64,000 nucleotides of DNA from Thuidium tamariscinum (GCA_947034885.2 OX344752.2:25300386-25364385), one strand, 5' to 3'; positions 19,798-34,281 are shown, counted from the stretch's first letter. The notes: a model not told the origin generated them from the letters alone. Made by a program: numbers and translations.

Positions 19798-22780
19798 AGG
19801 TTATTAGTTCGCACGTCGACATCAAAGAAACGGGGAGTGCACCCCCCAGAATTGAAGGTGTGAACAAGGAATATCTTTCATATGTGCTAAAATTTAGGAC
19901 ATTTGGAAGTATAAATCAGAAAGTTTGAAATTAGTTTGTAGAATTATCTAGAGGTGAAATGCTTTGAATCTTTCTATTTTGATCAATTAGTCTTGAAAAG
20001 TTATGAAGAGTTATTGTTTATGGGCAATTAAAGATTATTTATTCTAAAATAAATTGTGAAGTCCTTTATTTTACTCAAATTTTAATATTTTTTGAAAAAA
20101 ATAAAATTGTAGGATTAAAATTTTTTATTACAACATTGTGACCATTGGGTTTGACATTTTTTAATTCCATAACTAAATTATTTACAATTTTGTATTTTGA
20201 ATCACTCTCTACTTCTTTCCACTTATTCTTTTTTTCCTATATATTGTACAATTTCAAATGATTTGAAACTTTGAAGAATGTAGCCATCTTGCCTTGAAAA
20301 ATGAACAAAAAGAAGCACCAATATTTTGGACATTTTTTTGAACAAATGTGAACTTGTGAAGTGGAGTTGCATGGTTTTTGGAAGGGAAAAAAAAGGATTT
20401 CTATGACTTTGAAAGCTCACATCTTGAAATCTATGCAATGTAAATTTTTGAAGTTTTTTCTACATATTTTCAAGTCAACATACTACAAGATCTTATAGTT
20501 ATATGTGTCCAAAAAGTCGTTTTTTCCAAAATTTGGTACTTGTGCTAAAGTGGTAGTTTTAGAGCATTTTTGGTGGAAATACATTTAAGGAAGTGAAGGG
20601 ATTAAGAAATTTTCATATTTAAAACAATACATCTCAATAATTTGACATATAATAATTGAAAAATATTATAAAACTTAGTTTTATGACTATCTTAAAGTTT
20701 GATCCAAGATGAAAAGAATCTATGCTTTGGAATGATTGTAAAAAACACTTATACTATTTCTAATCACATCCTATTTATTTATTTTTTGGCCATAGCTTCT
20801 GTATTCTCACTTTAAATGACTCAAGATCTATAGGTAAGATATTCATGACTATTGTGCGCCTTTGACTAGTTTTTTTTTGTACTTTTCAAAAATGTTTTGC
20901 TATCCAAAAATATCCCCCAATTTTGAAGTTACATTGGCTAATTTTGGGGGGGTAATATTTAATATCCAATAAAAAAAATTTGAACTAAAAGTTGGCAAAG
21001 ATGCTTTTTTAGTTTAACAACTAATAAATTGAGTATAAAGAAAAGTTGCAATTTGCAATTTACTATACATTAGCATAGAAATTTAAAGAAAAAAGTTAGT
21101 TGTGATTTGAAAGAAAATTAATATTAAAGTTAGCCATGCCTAAACTTTGTTTTTGTTCATTGTAAATTTGAATTACTTTATATTGTTGTACACAAAAATT
21201 AAAGGAAGTTTCCATTTTATAGAATGTAAAATATTAACAATATGACAAATATACAAATGATATTGGTTCTCACCATATTTGAATTTTTTGGAATTTGAGA
21301 GCATGGAATTTCATTAGTCATTGTAGAAAGTCTATAGGTTGCAACATAGACCATTCTTCCATCTTTTTATCCTTTAAAATACTTGTTGAATAGAACAATG
21401 CATTTAATTTATGTTTTATAGCTACGTGGTGCTTTTGTACATTTAATTTTTTGTACTAAGACAAGGGTTAATAATACACATAATTGATAGAAAAATCCAA
21501 AAAATTAAATTTTTATTGTCCACATCATAAAAATTTGATTTTTGCCAAAAATTACAATAACTTTCATCAAATTTTTAGTTCTTTTAATGATATTGGCAAT
21601 GATAGTTTGGAATAATAATTTAGGATTTTTTTCAACTGTAATTGCTAATTTTGGACTAGCTATTACGGTCAGTTATTTTTCAACATAGCTACTGGCTAAT
21701 TTAAAACAATAGATTTTTTTAAACATTGGTATTAACCTTAAATGCTCATGGCGTTTTTTGAGCTTCTAGGAATTTGTTCTAAGTTGAACAAAAATCCAAA
21801 ATTTTGATAAGCTTTATCAATTAAAGAAAAATTTAATCATACAAATTCAAACTAGATATGTTAAAGATTACTTAGGAAAAACAAAACAATATAGTTTATA
21901 GATTGAAAGGTTATAATGTTTGAGCATGAGGGTATTAAAATTACTTTTGTGAGTTGAAGTCTTTCAATCCCCTCTTCACATGTCACATCTAAAAAGTTGT
22001 TTAGGTTTTATTTACCTTCAAAGTTTTGCAAACACAAGATTTGGGTGTGTTAGGCATTTAGAGTTTAACTCCTACATGCTTAAGATTTTTTTTGGTCTTT
22101 TTATAATTTGGTTTGAAATTAACAAAAATTGAACATTTTGATCATTTTTTTTCAATTTTTTTAGAATTGTAAACATACAAATGCAAACTAGCCATGTTAG
22201 AAATTACATTGGAAAAGAAAACCCAACAATATTAATTATAGATTGAAAGATTATAATGTTTGATCACAAATTAGGGTGTCAAAACTATGAAATTGATTTG
22301 GAGTCTTTCAATCCTCTTTTCACATGTCAAATCTAAAAATATGGTAAAAAAAATATGAGGTTAAAGGGCTTAACATTCATAATCACAATCAATTTATGGC
22401 TTCTCAAAATCTACTCTACAATTTTTTTAAATGACCTTCTAATGTGATTTTTTCTCCAAGATCTAGTGTATTTGAGGCTCACTTTTGAGAGCCCTCAACA
22501 CTATGGAAAGTCAAGATTGCAATGGCCCCCCTTGCACAAAATCTTGTACAAGAAAATCATAATCAATTACTTTCAAGATTGGATTTTTGATACTAAAACT
22601 AGACTTCAAAAACGAATTTTTTAAATATGCAAACTTCTAAAAATATCAACTTGGTTAGGTTTGGTTCAACTTTGAGTTTTGCAAATACCAACTTTGGACA
22701 CCTCAGGCATTTAGAGGTTAAGAGAGATTCAGTGGAGAGACATTCTGGCTATGGGATCAAAGGCTTTTAATAAGGGGAGT
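19798..22780. repeat. AT-rich repeat DNA; 19900-20600 related to 53480-54370
   Basis: No gene. About 20080-20280 matches 53850-54040 with substitutions (shared: a CTACTTCTTTC word, a TTGTACAATTTCAAATGAT word, and order preserved). Two similar blocks near 21880-21990 and 22190-22330 share ATAGATTGAAAGATTATAATG and TCTTTCAATCC, indicating an internal duplication. Confidence 0.55.
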
Positions 22781-24700
22781 CACAACTCTTGTGAGAACCG
22801 GATTTTTTTGAAGTTGCACAAATCGATGAGTAAAAAGTGGAGCCAATCATGAGTCATTCCACGTGAAGGAGGTGTGACATCCCTTTTTGTTGTTCAAAGC
22901 AATTCTCAGGAATTTTTAACCTATGAAGCTAGGTGGGAGCTTCGTTGTTCATGTTGGCCCAAGCACTTTGAGGATTTTTGCAAGAATTTTTTTAGAAGTG
23001 CCATTTTCTTCAACCATGGAGGAAAAGAAATGGCACTCCAAATTTTCCGGGAATTTCAGCTCTGCCTTCTTCTCACGGCCCACTAGCACACACACTACAT
23101 GGTCATTCTCAGGAGATGCAAAGGGCTTCAGAGGTGCTGTGACACAATCCCTCATGAGGATCTCTTTCCAAGGCTGGTATCTCCCCCACCCAAAACTTGT
23201 GGAAGCTACTGTTCATAACATTCAGTAGTAGCCTGTCACACTACCTCCCAGCGGATGTAATGGTGTGGAATATTGCACACCATTCAGTAATTAAAGTTGC
23301 AAACTTCAAGAAATGTCAGATGAAATTAGGTGATGGGAGCTTCAAAGAGGGAAAGGCAGTCCTTCTATGGGCTACTGAATGTTATGTTATGTTCTTAGAT
23401 TGACCTTTTCAATAAAAACATGCGTGATATATATCATTACGGTTAGTACTGCTCTCCAACTCACTGTTGCAAAGAATTCCCTCTTTTCAGTGAGAAGATA
23501 ATATTTTGAATCCATCAGTCCATGGCACTAACTTACAGTTCATTGAGTAGATTCCTCTCCCCCAGTTCATCTAAATAAAATGTGAATTTTCTTTGATTGT
23601 GGACCTGTATTGTCCCAGTTTTAGATGCTAAGGTAAGAGGTCCTATAATGGATCATCTAAGGGCTGAAACAGAATTTCACGGAAGTAAAACTTCTAGAAA
23701 TATTTTTCAGTAAATTTTCCTTGAAAAACAAGTAGAATTGACATCTAACCCAAGTTGTTTCATATTTTTTTGAGCTTTGTGGAATTAGTTATCAAATTTT
23801 GAAGTTGAAAGGGCATAGGGCTCTAAAATGGTACCCTAGCTAAAATGTACATTGTGAGTACATTACTGAAGGTATGAAAAAACATGTACAAATATTGTAC
23901 ATTTAAGGTAGGGCACCATTTTAGAACCTGCTCCATTTAAGAACCTTCTACCTTATTTGAATTTCCGTACAAATTGTTAGTTAAAAGAGGTTTGACATGT
24001 GCCATCATATTGAGTATTCCACTTGACCATGAGGGTCACCATTTCATGTGCAATATTTATATTTAGGGTTGTCACAGCTCCTCCAAGAAACAAATTTCTC
24101 TGTAGTTAGAGAAATTGCCAAGAGAAAAGTGGAGCCAATGGCAACTTGTTGCACATAAAGGAGGTGTAATACCCATTTTGGTGGGTTGAGTGTCCACAAT
24201 CAAAACTTAAGAATTAGTTTACCTCGGCATAAAATTGGGGCCCAATCAAATGCAACACATAAATCTTACTACATGAGTGACTTGTGCAACAAAGCAGGAG
24301 TGTGAAATAGATGGGAGCAAGTCTCGTTTCTTCACCTTCAGAGGAGGAGAAGAAATGACACTCGAAATTCTCCAGGAATTTTAGCTCCGTCTTGTGCTCA
24401 TAGTCTCCCACCACACGCCATGTGGACTTTCTCATGAAAAATAGAGTGCTTCGAAAGTGCCATGGCAACCCCTATTACATCAGTGAGAAAACAAACTTGG
24501 AAGATGGTACAACTAGTGTTTCTTCATACCAAAAACATGGTGAAAAGGGATTCCCCTAAAATTCCAGCATCTATTTTGAATTAGGGGTAGTCACGGCTCC
24601 TTCGAGCACCGAGATTTCGCAGAAGAATGAGGGAAAATAGGGTCCAATCAGGAGTCGATTAGCATGAAGGAGCCGTGACCCCCCTTTCGAGTGCGGTGAG
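22780..24700. repeat. Three diverged copies of a dispersed repeat
   Basis: Segments near 22790-22890, 24095-24182 and 24600-24690 share a layout. Each has a stretch ending GTGGAGCCAATC (or a close variant), then 20-30 bp, then GAAGGAG-TGTGA/CGTGAC with a C/T-rich tail. Between them is AT-rich DNA and an imperfect inverted repeat at about 23822-23928. No gene is supported. Confidence 0.5.
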
Positions 24701-25900
24701 TGTGTAGAATCAGATTCGTGCGAGATCGGCAACTCCGACGGTGCGATCGGCAACTTCCGGTAACAACTTCGCTTGCTAACGATTCTTCACACCGCTTATT
24801 CACCTCCGGAGTAGAATAAGCGACGCGATGAAGTCTTCGCCGTCGAAGAATATTCCGTCGCATGCTGTCTCGCAAGAGCCAACCCTAAGCTGCCACGACG
24901 CTTAACGGTGGCAAAGTTCGGCAGGGAGGAAGAGCCGTGACTACCCTTATTCTTTTTTGCCGCGGGTGATAGCTGGGATTCTGGGAATAGTATTGAACTT
25001 CCATTCAAATTTGCATTCCTCTCAACAGTAACACTCTTGAAGGAGAGAAGGACCCTTCTTCACTCATAAGATTCAAAATCTCCTACTTTCCGCTGTCAGT
25101 TACGTTTACTGAATCGTAACACCGTAACGAGGACCCTCACTCCCGGCGGGCAGTGCCGTCGCACTCGACGGCGCGACCGACCACAAGTTCAGCGTGTCCA
25201 GTACTCCAGTGAGGCAACTAAACAGCCCTCTAATCAAACACACGCACCTGCTAAATTTGTCGCGTGGAATCTGCAGCCCATGACTGCCGACGAATCCTCC
25301 AGCTGACTGAAGCACTGGCCGAATCCAAGTAGAATCCGACGGTAATAACTGCTGCAACTCTCAGTTCCCGATTTGTACACCCAGCTAGCACCAGTTGGAT
25401 CAACGAGACCCACGGCTACGGAGAATCTCACTCTCTCACTGCTTTCTCACAGTCCTTACCAATTTGCTGGAAGCTCACAAGTTCGTGTCAAGTTCGGTGG
25501 AGATCGTGTGTTTGACTACTGGCAGGCTATAGTAGACGCTTCCATGGCAGATATCGAGTTTTGTGTGAGAGAGCGAGCTCAAGACATTTCGTGCTTCCCG
25601 TTGGATTAGGGCATGTTCTTCCGCTTTTCTGATTTCTGTAACAGGATTGATAGCTGGGACTTGCAACTGATGCTCCGGTGTTTTAGGTGCAATTCTGGGA
25701 TCCCACTTTTGGGGTGGAGAGGGACTAACCAGAAAGAGGAACTATAAAATCTTAAGCTGTAGATTTTGTGACCTGTAACGGAGAAGAGAGAGGTAGCCAA
25801 GCTGCATTTGAGGATTGTAATCTCAGAGAGTGAACTTCATTGCGTTTACGATTCGAGTTAGGTCGGTGTTGCCGTAGTTGGGGTATTTTGTGAAGCGGAG
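24700..25900. other. Upstream region of the IQM-like gene
   Basis: More GC-rich than the DNA to its left. It probably contains the promoter and 5' UTR. I see no recognisable protein in either strand. Confidence 0.35.
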
Positions 25901-28900
25901 ATGGAGGCGGTTGTGTCGCAGACTGCGGCAGTGGTGTTGATGCAGAAGTCGTATCGAGGGTACCGAGCTCGACGCGAGCTTGCCGATGCTGCCATCATGG
26001 CCAAGTCCTTTGGCTGGTACGCCGCCCTTGGCCTCCCAATAAGGGTTTGTTTGTTTGTTTATGTGCTTGAATGTTGTCCTCCTGTTGTTTCTTTAGAACC
26101 AGCGTTTGGCATTATGAACAAAAACATACAAACATGACGATCAGTAGGCAGCCTCCTCTTTGTTCTACAAAATTATGCCCATTCTGCGCATAATTAGGAG
26201 TTATCGAACTATGAAATCACTACGGTGAGATTATGTCTTCGTAGGCTTAGGAATAGAAAAAGCAAGGTTGGGAATCGGTGGTTGCAACAATCTTGGCTAT
26301 TGCTACTTTTATGGCTGAGAAGTCATTGTGCTCCGTAGTTGCTGCAGTTGGCTGTTATGACATTTGGATTGCAAATATGGGAGTCCAAGCTAAAGTGACG
26401 AGCAGCGATGGGTTTCATTTAAAAAGAGAGGATTAATTTATCGACCGTAGAAGATTATGTGGCCAAGGGGATTTGATAATCGCTACTGTGGCCCAAGTTT
26501 GTGGTACCTGGTGACAAGTCTAAAGATTTCGTCAGAGCGATGCCATTGTATGCCTTTGTATGTCAACGCTGGACTGGTTTTCAAAGCAATGAATGAGCGC
26601 TGGATGTAAGTAAAGAGTTCTTCCGCGTTCTTTGACAAGACTGTGTCTGCGTAGAAACAGGTGGAATCTAGTAGACTCTGCGATTCTCCAAGAGCGTTCC
26701 CAGCTTTACTATGCACATTCTGAATCTTGGAAAGCTTCGGACAATTGGAAACGTTTGAATCGAAAGGCTGCAAAGGTGAGAAAACTCTCTCCGATGATCT
26801 CACTTCTTTTCAATTCAATGTGAAGGGCCATAGCTTACTGTTGAAACAGGACATTCTTTAGAGTCCGCTGGTGCACTCGAGAATCAGAATCCATCATTCT
26901 GATTCTAGCAAGTGTTTATATCTGCAGTGTGCATGTTGACTAGCTATCTTTCCATTAATAACTCAACCAAGAGTGAATAGGAGCGGTATAAGCGTTTGCT
27001 TAATAAAAATAGAAGATTGTTTATTTAAAATTCAAGCTACAAAAGTCAGTTAGTCAGATCAAAATGCATTGCTGATTTCAATTCCCGAAGTGACGGGGAA
27101 GACTTACAAGGGCTAAAATTGTTATGACTCTTAAACCCTCTCCAGGACAAAGTACTTCAAGCTCTTCTCTGTGAAGACGCTGTTGAATTAGTTCCCTTTC
27201 TTAACACTGTCGACCTTATCCTTGGCATGACTTCCTATTTTCCACCTTGGTTAAAAGTAGTCGGGTTTGTTTCATCCTGAGGAATAGCTGCTGTTGAGAT
27301 GCAGGTTGGAAAAGGATTATCGAAAGATAGCAAAGCTCTAAAGCTTGCTCTCCAACATTGGCTTGAAGCGGTGAGTCATTATTCCTTCCTATGTGTTTGT
27401 TTCATTAGAGCAAGAATTGATGTACAGCGACTGAGTAGACTTACTCCTTTTCATACAAATTGCGGCGAAGTTCTTGATCGCTTTTCAACTGCTATAAACA
27501 AGACTTTCAGATTAATTAGCCCGTATTAGAAACTTTTAGACAGCACAGAGTTCCATGATACATGAGGAGGCTTTCGATTGATCACTGTGACTACAGGGAG
27601 ACCTCCTTATTAATTATGGGGAAGGTTTTCTTTATGATACTGCTTAATAGTTCCCAAGACAGTCTTATTTTACTGGAAACGCTGTTATTCCTTTCAAGTG
27701 TATACTTCCCAGTCTCTTTGTGGTTTGGAGAAGTCGAGGTATTGATGGACATCTGGAGTTGTAGGCTAATTTTTTGGTCGTCATGGCGCGCAGATAGATG
27801 CAAGGCACAGATATGGAGCCAACTTGCGCCCTTATTATCTTTACTGGCTTCAGCTCGAAACTCACGAACCATTCTTCTATTGGTACTAGTCGATTTGTTA
27901 TGGCTTCTCTGTTTTACACTCAATTGAGCCAGGACTTAATGTGTTGATCGAATGTATTTGATGTAAACATACTTCGTTCGTGTTTGGCAGGTTGGATGTT
28001 GGGAATGGCAGGAAAGTTGAGTTACCGAAGTGTTCAAGAGCCAAACTTACGAAGGAAATGATCAGATATCTGAGTCCTGTAATGGCCTTTTCCTGTAACT
28101 GCTGACAATGGTCTTGTATATATACGGCTTTAAAACAGAGGTTTAATAGAACATTCTTTATTAGCATGTTAGCATTTGAGTACTTTGCCAATTAGGAGTT
28201 GCATAGAGCCAAACCCGAAAAATTGAGAATCAAAATACAGAACAAGCTTTGACATACTCACCTCACAAGACAATGTCTCTTTAGCCTTTGGAGTCCGCAC
28301 TCGTTCAAATTGATCTGACTTTGCAAAACAAGGCGTTAGGGACTCTTTTCATGCCAATTCAGAGGGTGCTCAACAAGGGTTCTCTAGAATGCTATGACTG
28401 TTTGCTATGACCTCTAATCCTCATTTCAGATCTCCAATACATCCTCCCCTTCAAAAGCCTTTGAATTCATGGAAGCAACCTAGCGATCTAACGAATTTTA
28501 TTGTTGTGATTTAACTCTCAGGAACAGAGAAAGCACTACCAGGTCGAAGTTTGCGATGGCAAATTAGTTTACAAACAGAGTGGGGAGCTTGTGCACACCA
28601 ACGACTCCGACAATAGTGATGACCGTTGGATCTTTGTCATGAGCCCTTACGGGATACTCTACATCGGCAAGGTTTGTCTTTCAGAAACCCTTCTCTCACA
28701 GTTGATTGCTACGGTCATTATTCTCTAAAGTATTTGAAATCCAACAAGCATGTGCTTCAGATCAGTTCCATGACTTTGTTATGTACTTTATTGCAGAAAG
28801 AACGAGGTGTTTTTCAGCACTCCAGCTTTCTGGCTGGAGGTGCCACAGTTGCTGCTGGCCGGCTTTCCATTCACAAGGGACTCTTGCAGGTTGGTCCACT

Positions 28901-30095
28901 CTCAAGAACCTACTGCTCGAATGGTGGATTTTGATGGATTGAGTAGACTATTTTAGGAACCTTTTGACATCATAAAGGGAAAAAATCCCGTAATTGAAGT
29001 CAATCTTCCTGTGGTTACTGTGATCATACCGAGAGCTTCACTCGATACATAGTGAGAGGCTTGTGTATTTTCGTTGCACCTATTATGCAACTTCCTCATG
29101 AATCATGAGAAATATTCTCTTTATGATGGCTAGAAGGTTCTGAAACAATCTAATCTGTTTGAAAACCCTGTTATTACACAACGGTGTCAAATTGGTGTTC
29201 AATTGCGGTAAGGTTTCGGTAGAATTGTCCTGTCCTCCAGTTTTTCTGATTAGGAGCATTTTCTAATGTTAAATCCTGGTAATCAACATTGAGTTCATGA
29301 GTTAGTTCCGACTAACTGGGTTGTGGTGGCTGCTCCTTTCTTATTAGCTGATGGAGGCTCACAGCGGACACTACCGACCAAGCCCAGAGAATTTTCAGTC
29401 GCTTATTCGAATGTTGATTGAAAAAGGAGCTGATTTGTCTTTGGCCAATGTAAAGCCCCTCCTCAACTCCTTTTCTCCTTGTTTCAACCGCTAATTTCTT
29501 ACTTAGATGTAACCCCCATCTTCCCTCATTTTTTTTCCACAACCCTCTCATGCTGCTCTCATCACCACATGGTGCATCCCGGTTAAAAAAGGCGAGAGCC
29601 TCGAATCATACCTCTGTACGCAAAAGATTCATAGATTTTCAAAATCTTATGGTCCCAATTTGGGCTGGAGAAATGCCTCAGGGTACATTTACAACAAGAG
29701 GACATATTCTCTGAATTTGGGCTGGTTTTTTAATGTGGGCATTGTGTTATCAGGTGCAACTGGTGTCCGACGATCTAGTGGAGAAGAAACAAGGGAAGAA
29801 GCTGGCGGGAGAAGTGCGTGACGTCATCAAAGATGTTGTCAAAGAGGAGCGTGTTCCAGTGAAGGTTGAATATCAAAGCCTTGTCTCTCTAGAGAGTGGG
29901 TTGGAGCTCGTCACGGACTTGACTTTCCCATCTCCTGCAATGAAGCCTGCGGAGAAGGACAAGGAGCGGAGCATTGGAGAACTTGTGTCGGCGACGGGGT
30001 TTTCCAGAAACTCTAGCTTGGCAACTTTGCTTCCTGACAAGCGTCAGGAAGCCTTGAAAAAGTTTGGTGTTGGTGAGCCAACTGCTGTACGGTAA
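25901..30095 (+). CDS. IQ-motif protein of the plant IQM family
   Basis: Nine exons: 25901-26016, 26661-26775, 27305-27370, 27794-27882, 27991-28078, 28522-28671, 28797-28889, 29348-29449, 29754-30095. They give 386 residues, with consistent phases and GT-AG ends. Residues 14-25 (MQKSYRGYRARR) are an IQ calmodulin-binding motif. Family blocks follow in the expected order: VGKGLSKDSKALKLALQHWL, RYGANLRPYYLYWLQL, WLDVGNGRKVEL, QVEVCDGKLVYKQSG, FQHSSFLAGGATVAAGRL, AHSGHYRPSPENFQ. Plant IQM proteins bind calmodulin, and some act in stomatal and stress responses. This copy has almost no N-terminal extension before the IQ motif, so it is short for the family. The gene looks intact. Similarity is from memory. 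Confidence 0.9.
28340..28390 (+). repeat. Short dispersed repeat, copy in an IQM intron
   Basis: A TTTCATGCCAATT word followed by GGGTGCYCAACAAGGG matches 31928-31978 in an intron of the neighbouring PPR gene. Confidence 0.65.
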
Positions 30096-31468
30096 CAGAT
30101 GCATCACATTTATTGGAACTCTTGTAGAATTTCTTGTGGTTTTTGGAATGTGGAAATGATGTGTTGTGAATCTGGACCATGGAGTGGAGCGAGAATAGGG
30201 GGGCTCTGGTTCTTAGTACACAGGGATCATTTAGGAGCTTGCCACTTCTTCTGAAGCAAGGTGCTTATCAGCCCTTTTTTTTACTTTTTGAGAAAGTGCC
30301 AAGATGGCGATCACTTCAAATTTGGTGAAGCATTGTATTTTTACATTCATCCATCTTTTGGACTTAAAAACACTTTTCCATCATATTCATACACTTTTTC
30401 ATCCAAATTTGGCAACTTCATCCATATTTTAAAGATAACTAGAAAATTTCTGGCGAAAAAAGATTACTTTTATCTGGCGAAAAAAAGACGTTTGTTTTGA
30501 AATGCGCAATCTGGCCACACGGTGCTGAAAAAAAAAAGGCTGGTGCTTACCTGCCATCTCATTCTGAACGGGAAGTTAACTCTTAAAAAAAAATTTAAGT
30601 GCAAAGATTAAATCTAAGGAATTGTTTTAATGAACACAGTTTTATTGGTGAAATATGGGCTGTGTAGATCAGGGAATTGACCCACTCAAGGACCCACACG
30701 ACTAATGAGATCAGGTTTTCTTTTGTATCATTACTTGTTCTATGCAGTCCATGCTTCCACTCTAATTAGTTGCATGTTTGTACAAAAATGACACAGTTAA
30801 CCGTTAGATTGGGCTGCCAAGAAATGTCGCTGAACTTAATTCAGCACGTCAGTATGGTTTTTTGTGGTTTGTTTGATCATTGCTTGGAAGGAACAATTGT
30901 TGAATATGATGTCAATAAGTAGCTGAAGATAATAAGATTTTGGACTGAATTTCTAAAGTAGTCCTCATTTTTTATGTATCGAAAATCCAAGAATGCACTT
31001 ACTTTTGGAAATGAGCTAATGTGAATTAATACATTGTGTGATCTGGCACAGTAACCATTTGGGGGCAGCGGGGATCCCAAGCAATGAGACTGAAGGGGTC
31101 AGGAAGCTTACCGTAGCGAGCCACATTGGTGCTGCGCTTCTCCTTTCTCTGAAATGTTTTGAATCCTCAAACCTCAACCCTAATCAAAATAGCACATTCT
31201 CAAAATATCGCATCAAAGCAAACAACATACCAATACTCATGAACTAACTTTCATTAACAGTTAAAAAGAGTTTTGAATCTATACAAGCCCAGCACGCTGC
31301 CACATTGCATTTGGCATGTGGGCAGCGATGTAAACAATCCCATCTAGAACTCAATTTACAATGCTACATCATCCAGTCGTGCAGTTTTACACCTGGACAT
31401 AGCAAATATCACAATAATATACACTACATAAGCTACTTACACGACACATCTTCAGAGTAGATTATCTA
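30096..31468. other. Intergenic, 3' ends of two convergent genes
   Basis: AT-rich with no gene. It contains the 3' UTRs of the IQM-like (+) and PPR (-) genes. Confidence 0.5.
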
Positions 31469-34281
31469 TCACAGCACCCTGATTATGCACAGATTAAGAG
31501 CATCAATGTAGAAATATAGTAAGCAGGGCTCAATCATTCCAAATTGTGCCAGCGTCTTGCATATGTGAAGATACTGGGATACAAGACCGGTTTTTTGTAA
31601 AGACCGGAGGATTGCCAGCATGACGTGAGAATCAGGTCGCAATCCACGGCTTAACATCAGTTCCAGTGTTTCCGACGCCTCTTGAATATTTCCTCCTTTC
31701 AAGAAGCCACCGATCAAGACTGTGTATGTTTTCTTCACTGGCATGGGACCCATATTCTGCATTCTACACCCGCCAAAACCCTCTCATATCTTCAGATTGA
31801 AACTACACACCACAACATTCTGAAGTAGCAGTAGTGACAAAGCACCGTTTGAGAACAGAGTCAACTAAGAGTTACGTAGGGCAAAGTTGTGCCAAAATCA
31901 GAGAAATCAAGCATTAGAAGATGTCAAGGATTCCTTTCATGCCAATTTAAAGGGTGCCCAACAAGGGATCTCCAGAAAGTAACGAATAATCTCTGAAGAA
32001 GTACAAACATATAATATTTCCCACACATGACCTGTAAATTGAATAAACAAAATTACCATGAAAACTCTTCAATTGTGGTGCACTTGCGAGTTGGACATTG
32101 GCACTCACCTACGAAGAATACGAAAGGCGGCTTCTCGATGGTTTCCATACCCACAAACGCCAACAACTGTGTTGTACATTTCGACTGGTGGCTCCCGTCC
32201 TGAAAATTTCATCTTCCATAAGGCCCGCTCAGCCTCCAGTCCCTTCCCTGCAATGCAGTACATGGCCAGGAGTCGTTCATAGAGGCCTGGCATTTTATCA
32301 GGCTTCCCTATTGCCTCTGCCCAGCGGACAATCTCCTCGGCCTCTCGATGGAGGTGGTCTTCGTAGGTTGTGAAGGCCTCGGTTTCATGTTTTTCCAGCT
32401 CCTGCAGTGCCCCACTCTGGACGAGCATCCTCACCTGTCGCTGCACCCTAGTGAACTGCACGTACAAGAAAGTGCACATCTATGATACCAATGGAAGCAT
32501 AGGAGATAATTCACCTATGAAAATATCCTAATTAGGTAGATAATGTTTCTTGTATTCGAAAACAGTTGTTGAAGTACTTGGTCACTTGGTTGCATCCTTC
32601 CATATTAACTCCAAAAGGAACAATAAGTCCCAATTGGCTTCATGTTCTATTTAGCAATTTTGAGTAGGTCAAAAGGGAATTTCTTGTGCATAAATTTGTT
32701 TATTTGTTGACCAACATACGCAATGCTCTTCAAGGATTCTGGTGATAGATATTTTTGCTCCATATGATTTATATTCTTCACGATATGATCAATTGAATAG
32801 CGTCATTCTCAAACCATAAATGCTTGGTTCGTTACGAGTCATACCCCCACGTTGACTCTCCTTAGCAAGCACTAAAGGTATCCAATGAGTGTCAAGTGTC
32901 GTGCGCTGTTGCGCACAAGATGCATAAAATATCATTTCTAATCCCTTCAGAAAATATTCGAGTAAATGAGTATCTAATACTGTGACAGCTTACAGTAACT
33001 CCAAGATCAAAAGACAGCCGACTGTTAAGAGAAGAAAAACATACCAGCTCCTGTTCTTTGATTGCAGCCAGCAGTGCTGCACTATAACCAGAAATACGGA
33101 GCTCAAATCCACATTCCCGCAAATTACGCACAAGCTGGACGGCCTCCTTTTGCTCTCCTATTCTTACCATCTTCAACAGTAGGAAAGCCACAGGATCTTC
33201 CGCATCGTCATCCACCCCTATTTCCAGCATTTTTTTGATAAAGCACAGTGCTTCCACCTTCCTACCCCTGTCAAAATAAGAAGAAATGATGTCTTGTATG
33301 ATGTGGAACTCCGGTTTTAAACCCACGCAATACATATCCTGCACATTTAACAACATGGTCAGAAGGAAACTTGCTTCAGAAGTTGGCCCCCTAGTGCCTC
33401 ACTGGTCAAAAGTGGTTGCTTACAAATCTATAGAAGTTGAAATGAATTACTTAGGAAGCTTCAAAGGCATCAAAATGTACCAATACAAAGAATAAAGATG
33501 CCCTACATTCTTGAATGATAGACGTATCTTTTGAAATTTACTGTAAATGGTTGTTAGCTTCCAAAGCGAACTTTCTATTTTCAGCTCAAGCACTTAAGGT
33601 TCATCCAGGGAACTGAAAATGCAACATGAGCAAAAAGCTACACTCTATCTGGTAACAAACTGGAAGCACAAAGCAAATTTGAAACTGGTGACGACTGACC
33701 TGCAATAGACTTTTCACTTCTTCCACAGCCCGCTCCCCTTCAACTAATTTCATGACCCATTCATACATGATAGACATCATCAATTTCTGAGTCTCGTCTC
33801 CAACACGATTTTCCTTTTGCATCCACTCGTAGACTTCGAGCGCACACCACGAATCCCGCCCCTCCTGCGCAAAATACGACAGCACGAGCTCCAAGTCCTT
33901 GGCAGACAAGCGTTCCTGCATACCTCCTAGAACCTCCGCCGGCTCTCTAACCATGATTTCCAGCTCAAAAATGGCTTCTCTAAAAGGCTCCTCAAATCGA
34001 TGTTCAGCTGTTCCTCGATCATCTCGTGAACAAAGTAATACCCAGGTATCTCCAGATATGCCCTTGGAAGGTGAATCTCTACGTCTTAAAATTCGATCAC
34101 TGCTTGTTGGTGATGTCTTCACACAAAAGCTCTTCTCCGTCGCACTGCCTCCCTGCTTGACAGCCCTCGCCTTATTGAGGGTTGATACTGCAGTGGCAAG
34201 GGCAGCACTTTTGTCATAGTTTTGAGCACATGGCCGCAGAGATGAACTATGAACCATTGGATGGACTGCGCATAACGCCAT
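31469..34281 (-). CDS. Pentatricopeptide repeat (PPR) protein, probably plastid
   Basis: Exons 34281-33700, 33338-33045, 32455-32109, 31763-31469 give 505 residues and end in TGA. The start is the ATG of MALCAVHPM. An acceptor (TTTTGCAG) at 34357 just upstream suggests a 5' UTR intron. The first 50 residues are Ser/Ala-rich and basic, like a transit peptide. Then come FREAIFELEIMVREPAEVLGG-type and GRDSWCALEVYEWMQKENRV blocks, VGLKPEFHIIQDIISSYFDRG, and PPR-like units KKTYTVLIGGFLKGGN and RGLRPDSHVMLAILRSL. The N-terminal blocks resemble the Arabidopsis At2g30100-type PPR protein (from memory). Such proteins bind organelle RNA. The gene looks intact and is convergent with the IQM-like gene. 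Confidence 0.8.
31928..31978 (+). repeat. Short dispersed repeat, copy in a PPR-gene intron
   Basis: Matches 28340-28390 with a few transitions. Confidence 0.65.

Noticed and set aside
27562..27927. Plus-strand frame of 121 codons and its antisense partners within the IQM gene
   Set aside because: They cross an intron-exon boundary of the IQM gene. The real exon here is 27794-27882 in another frame.
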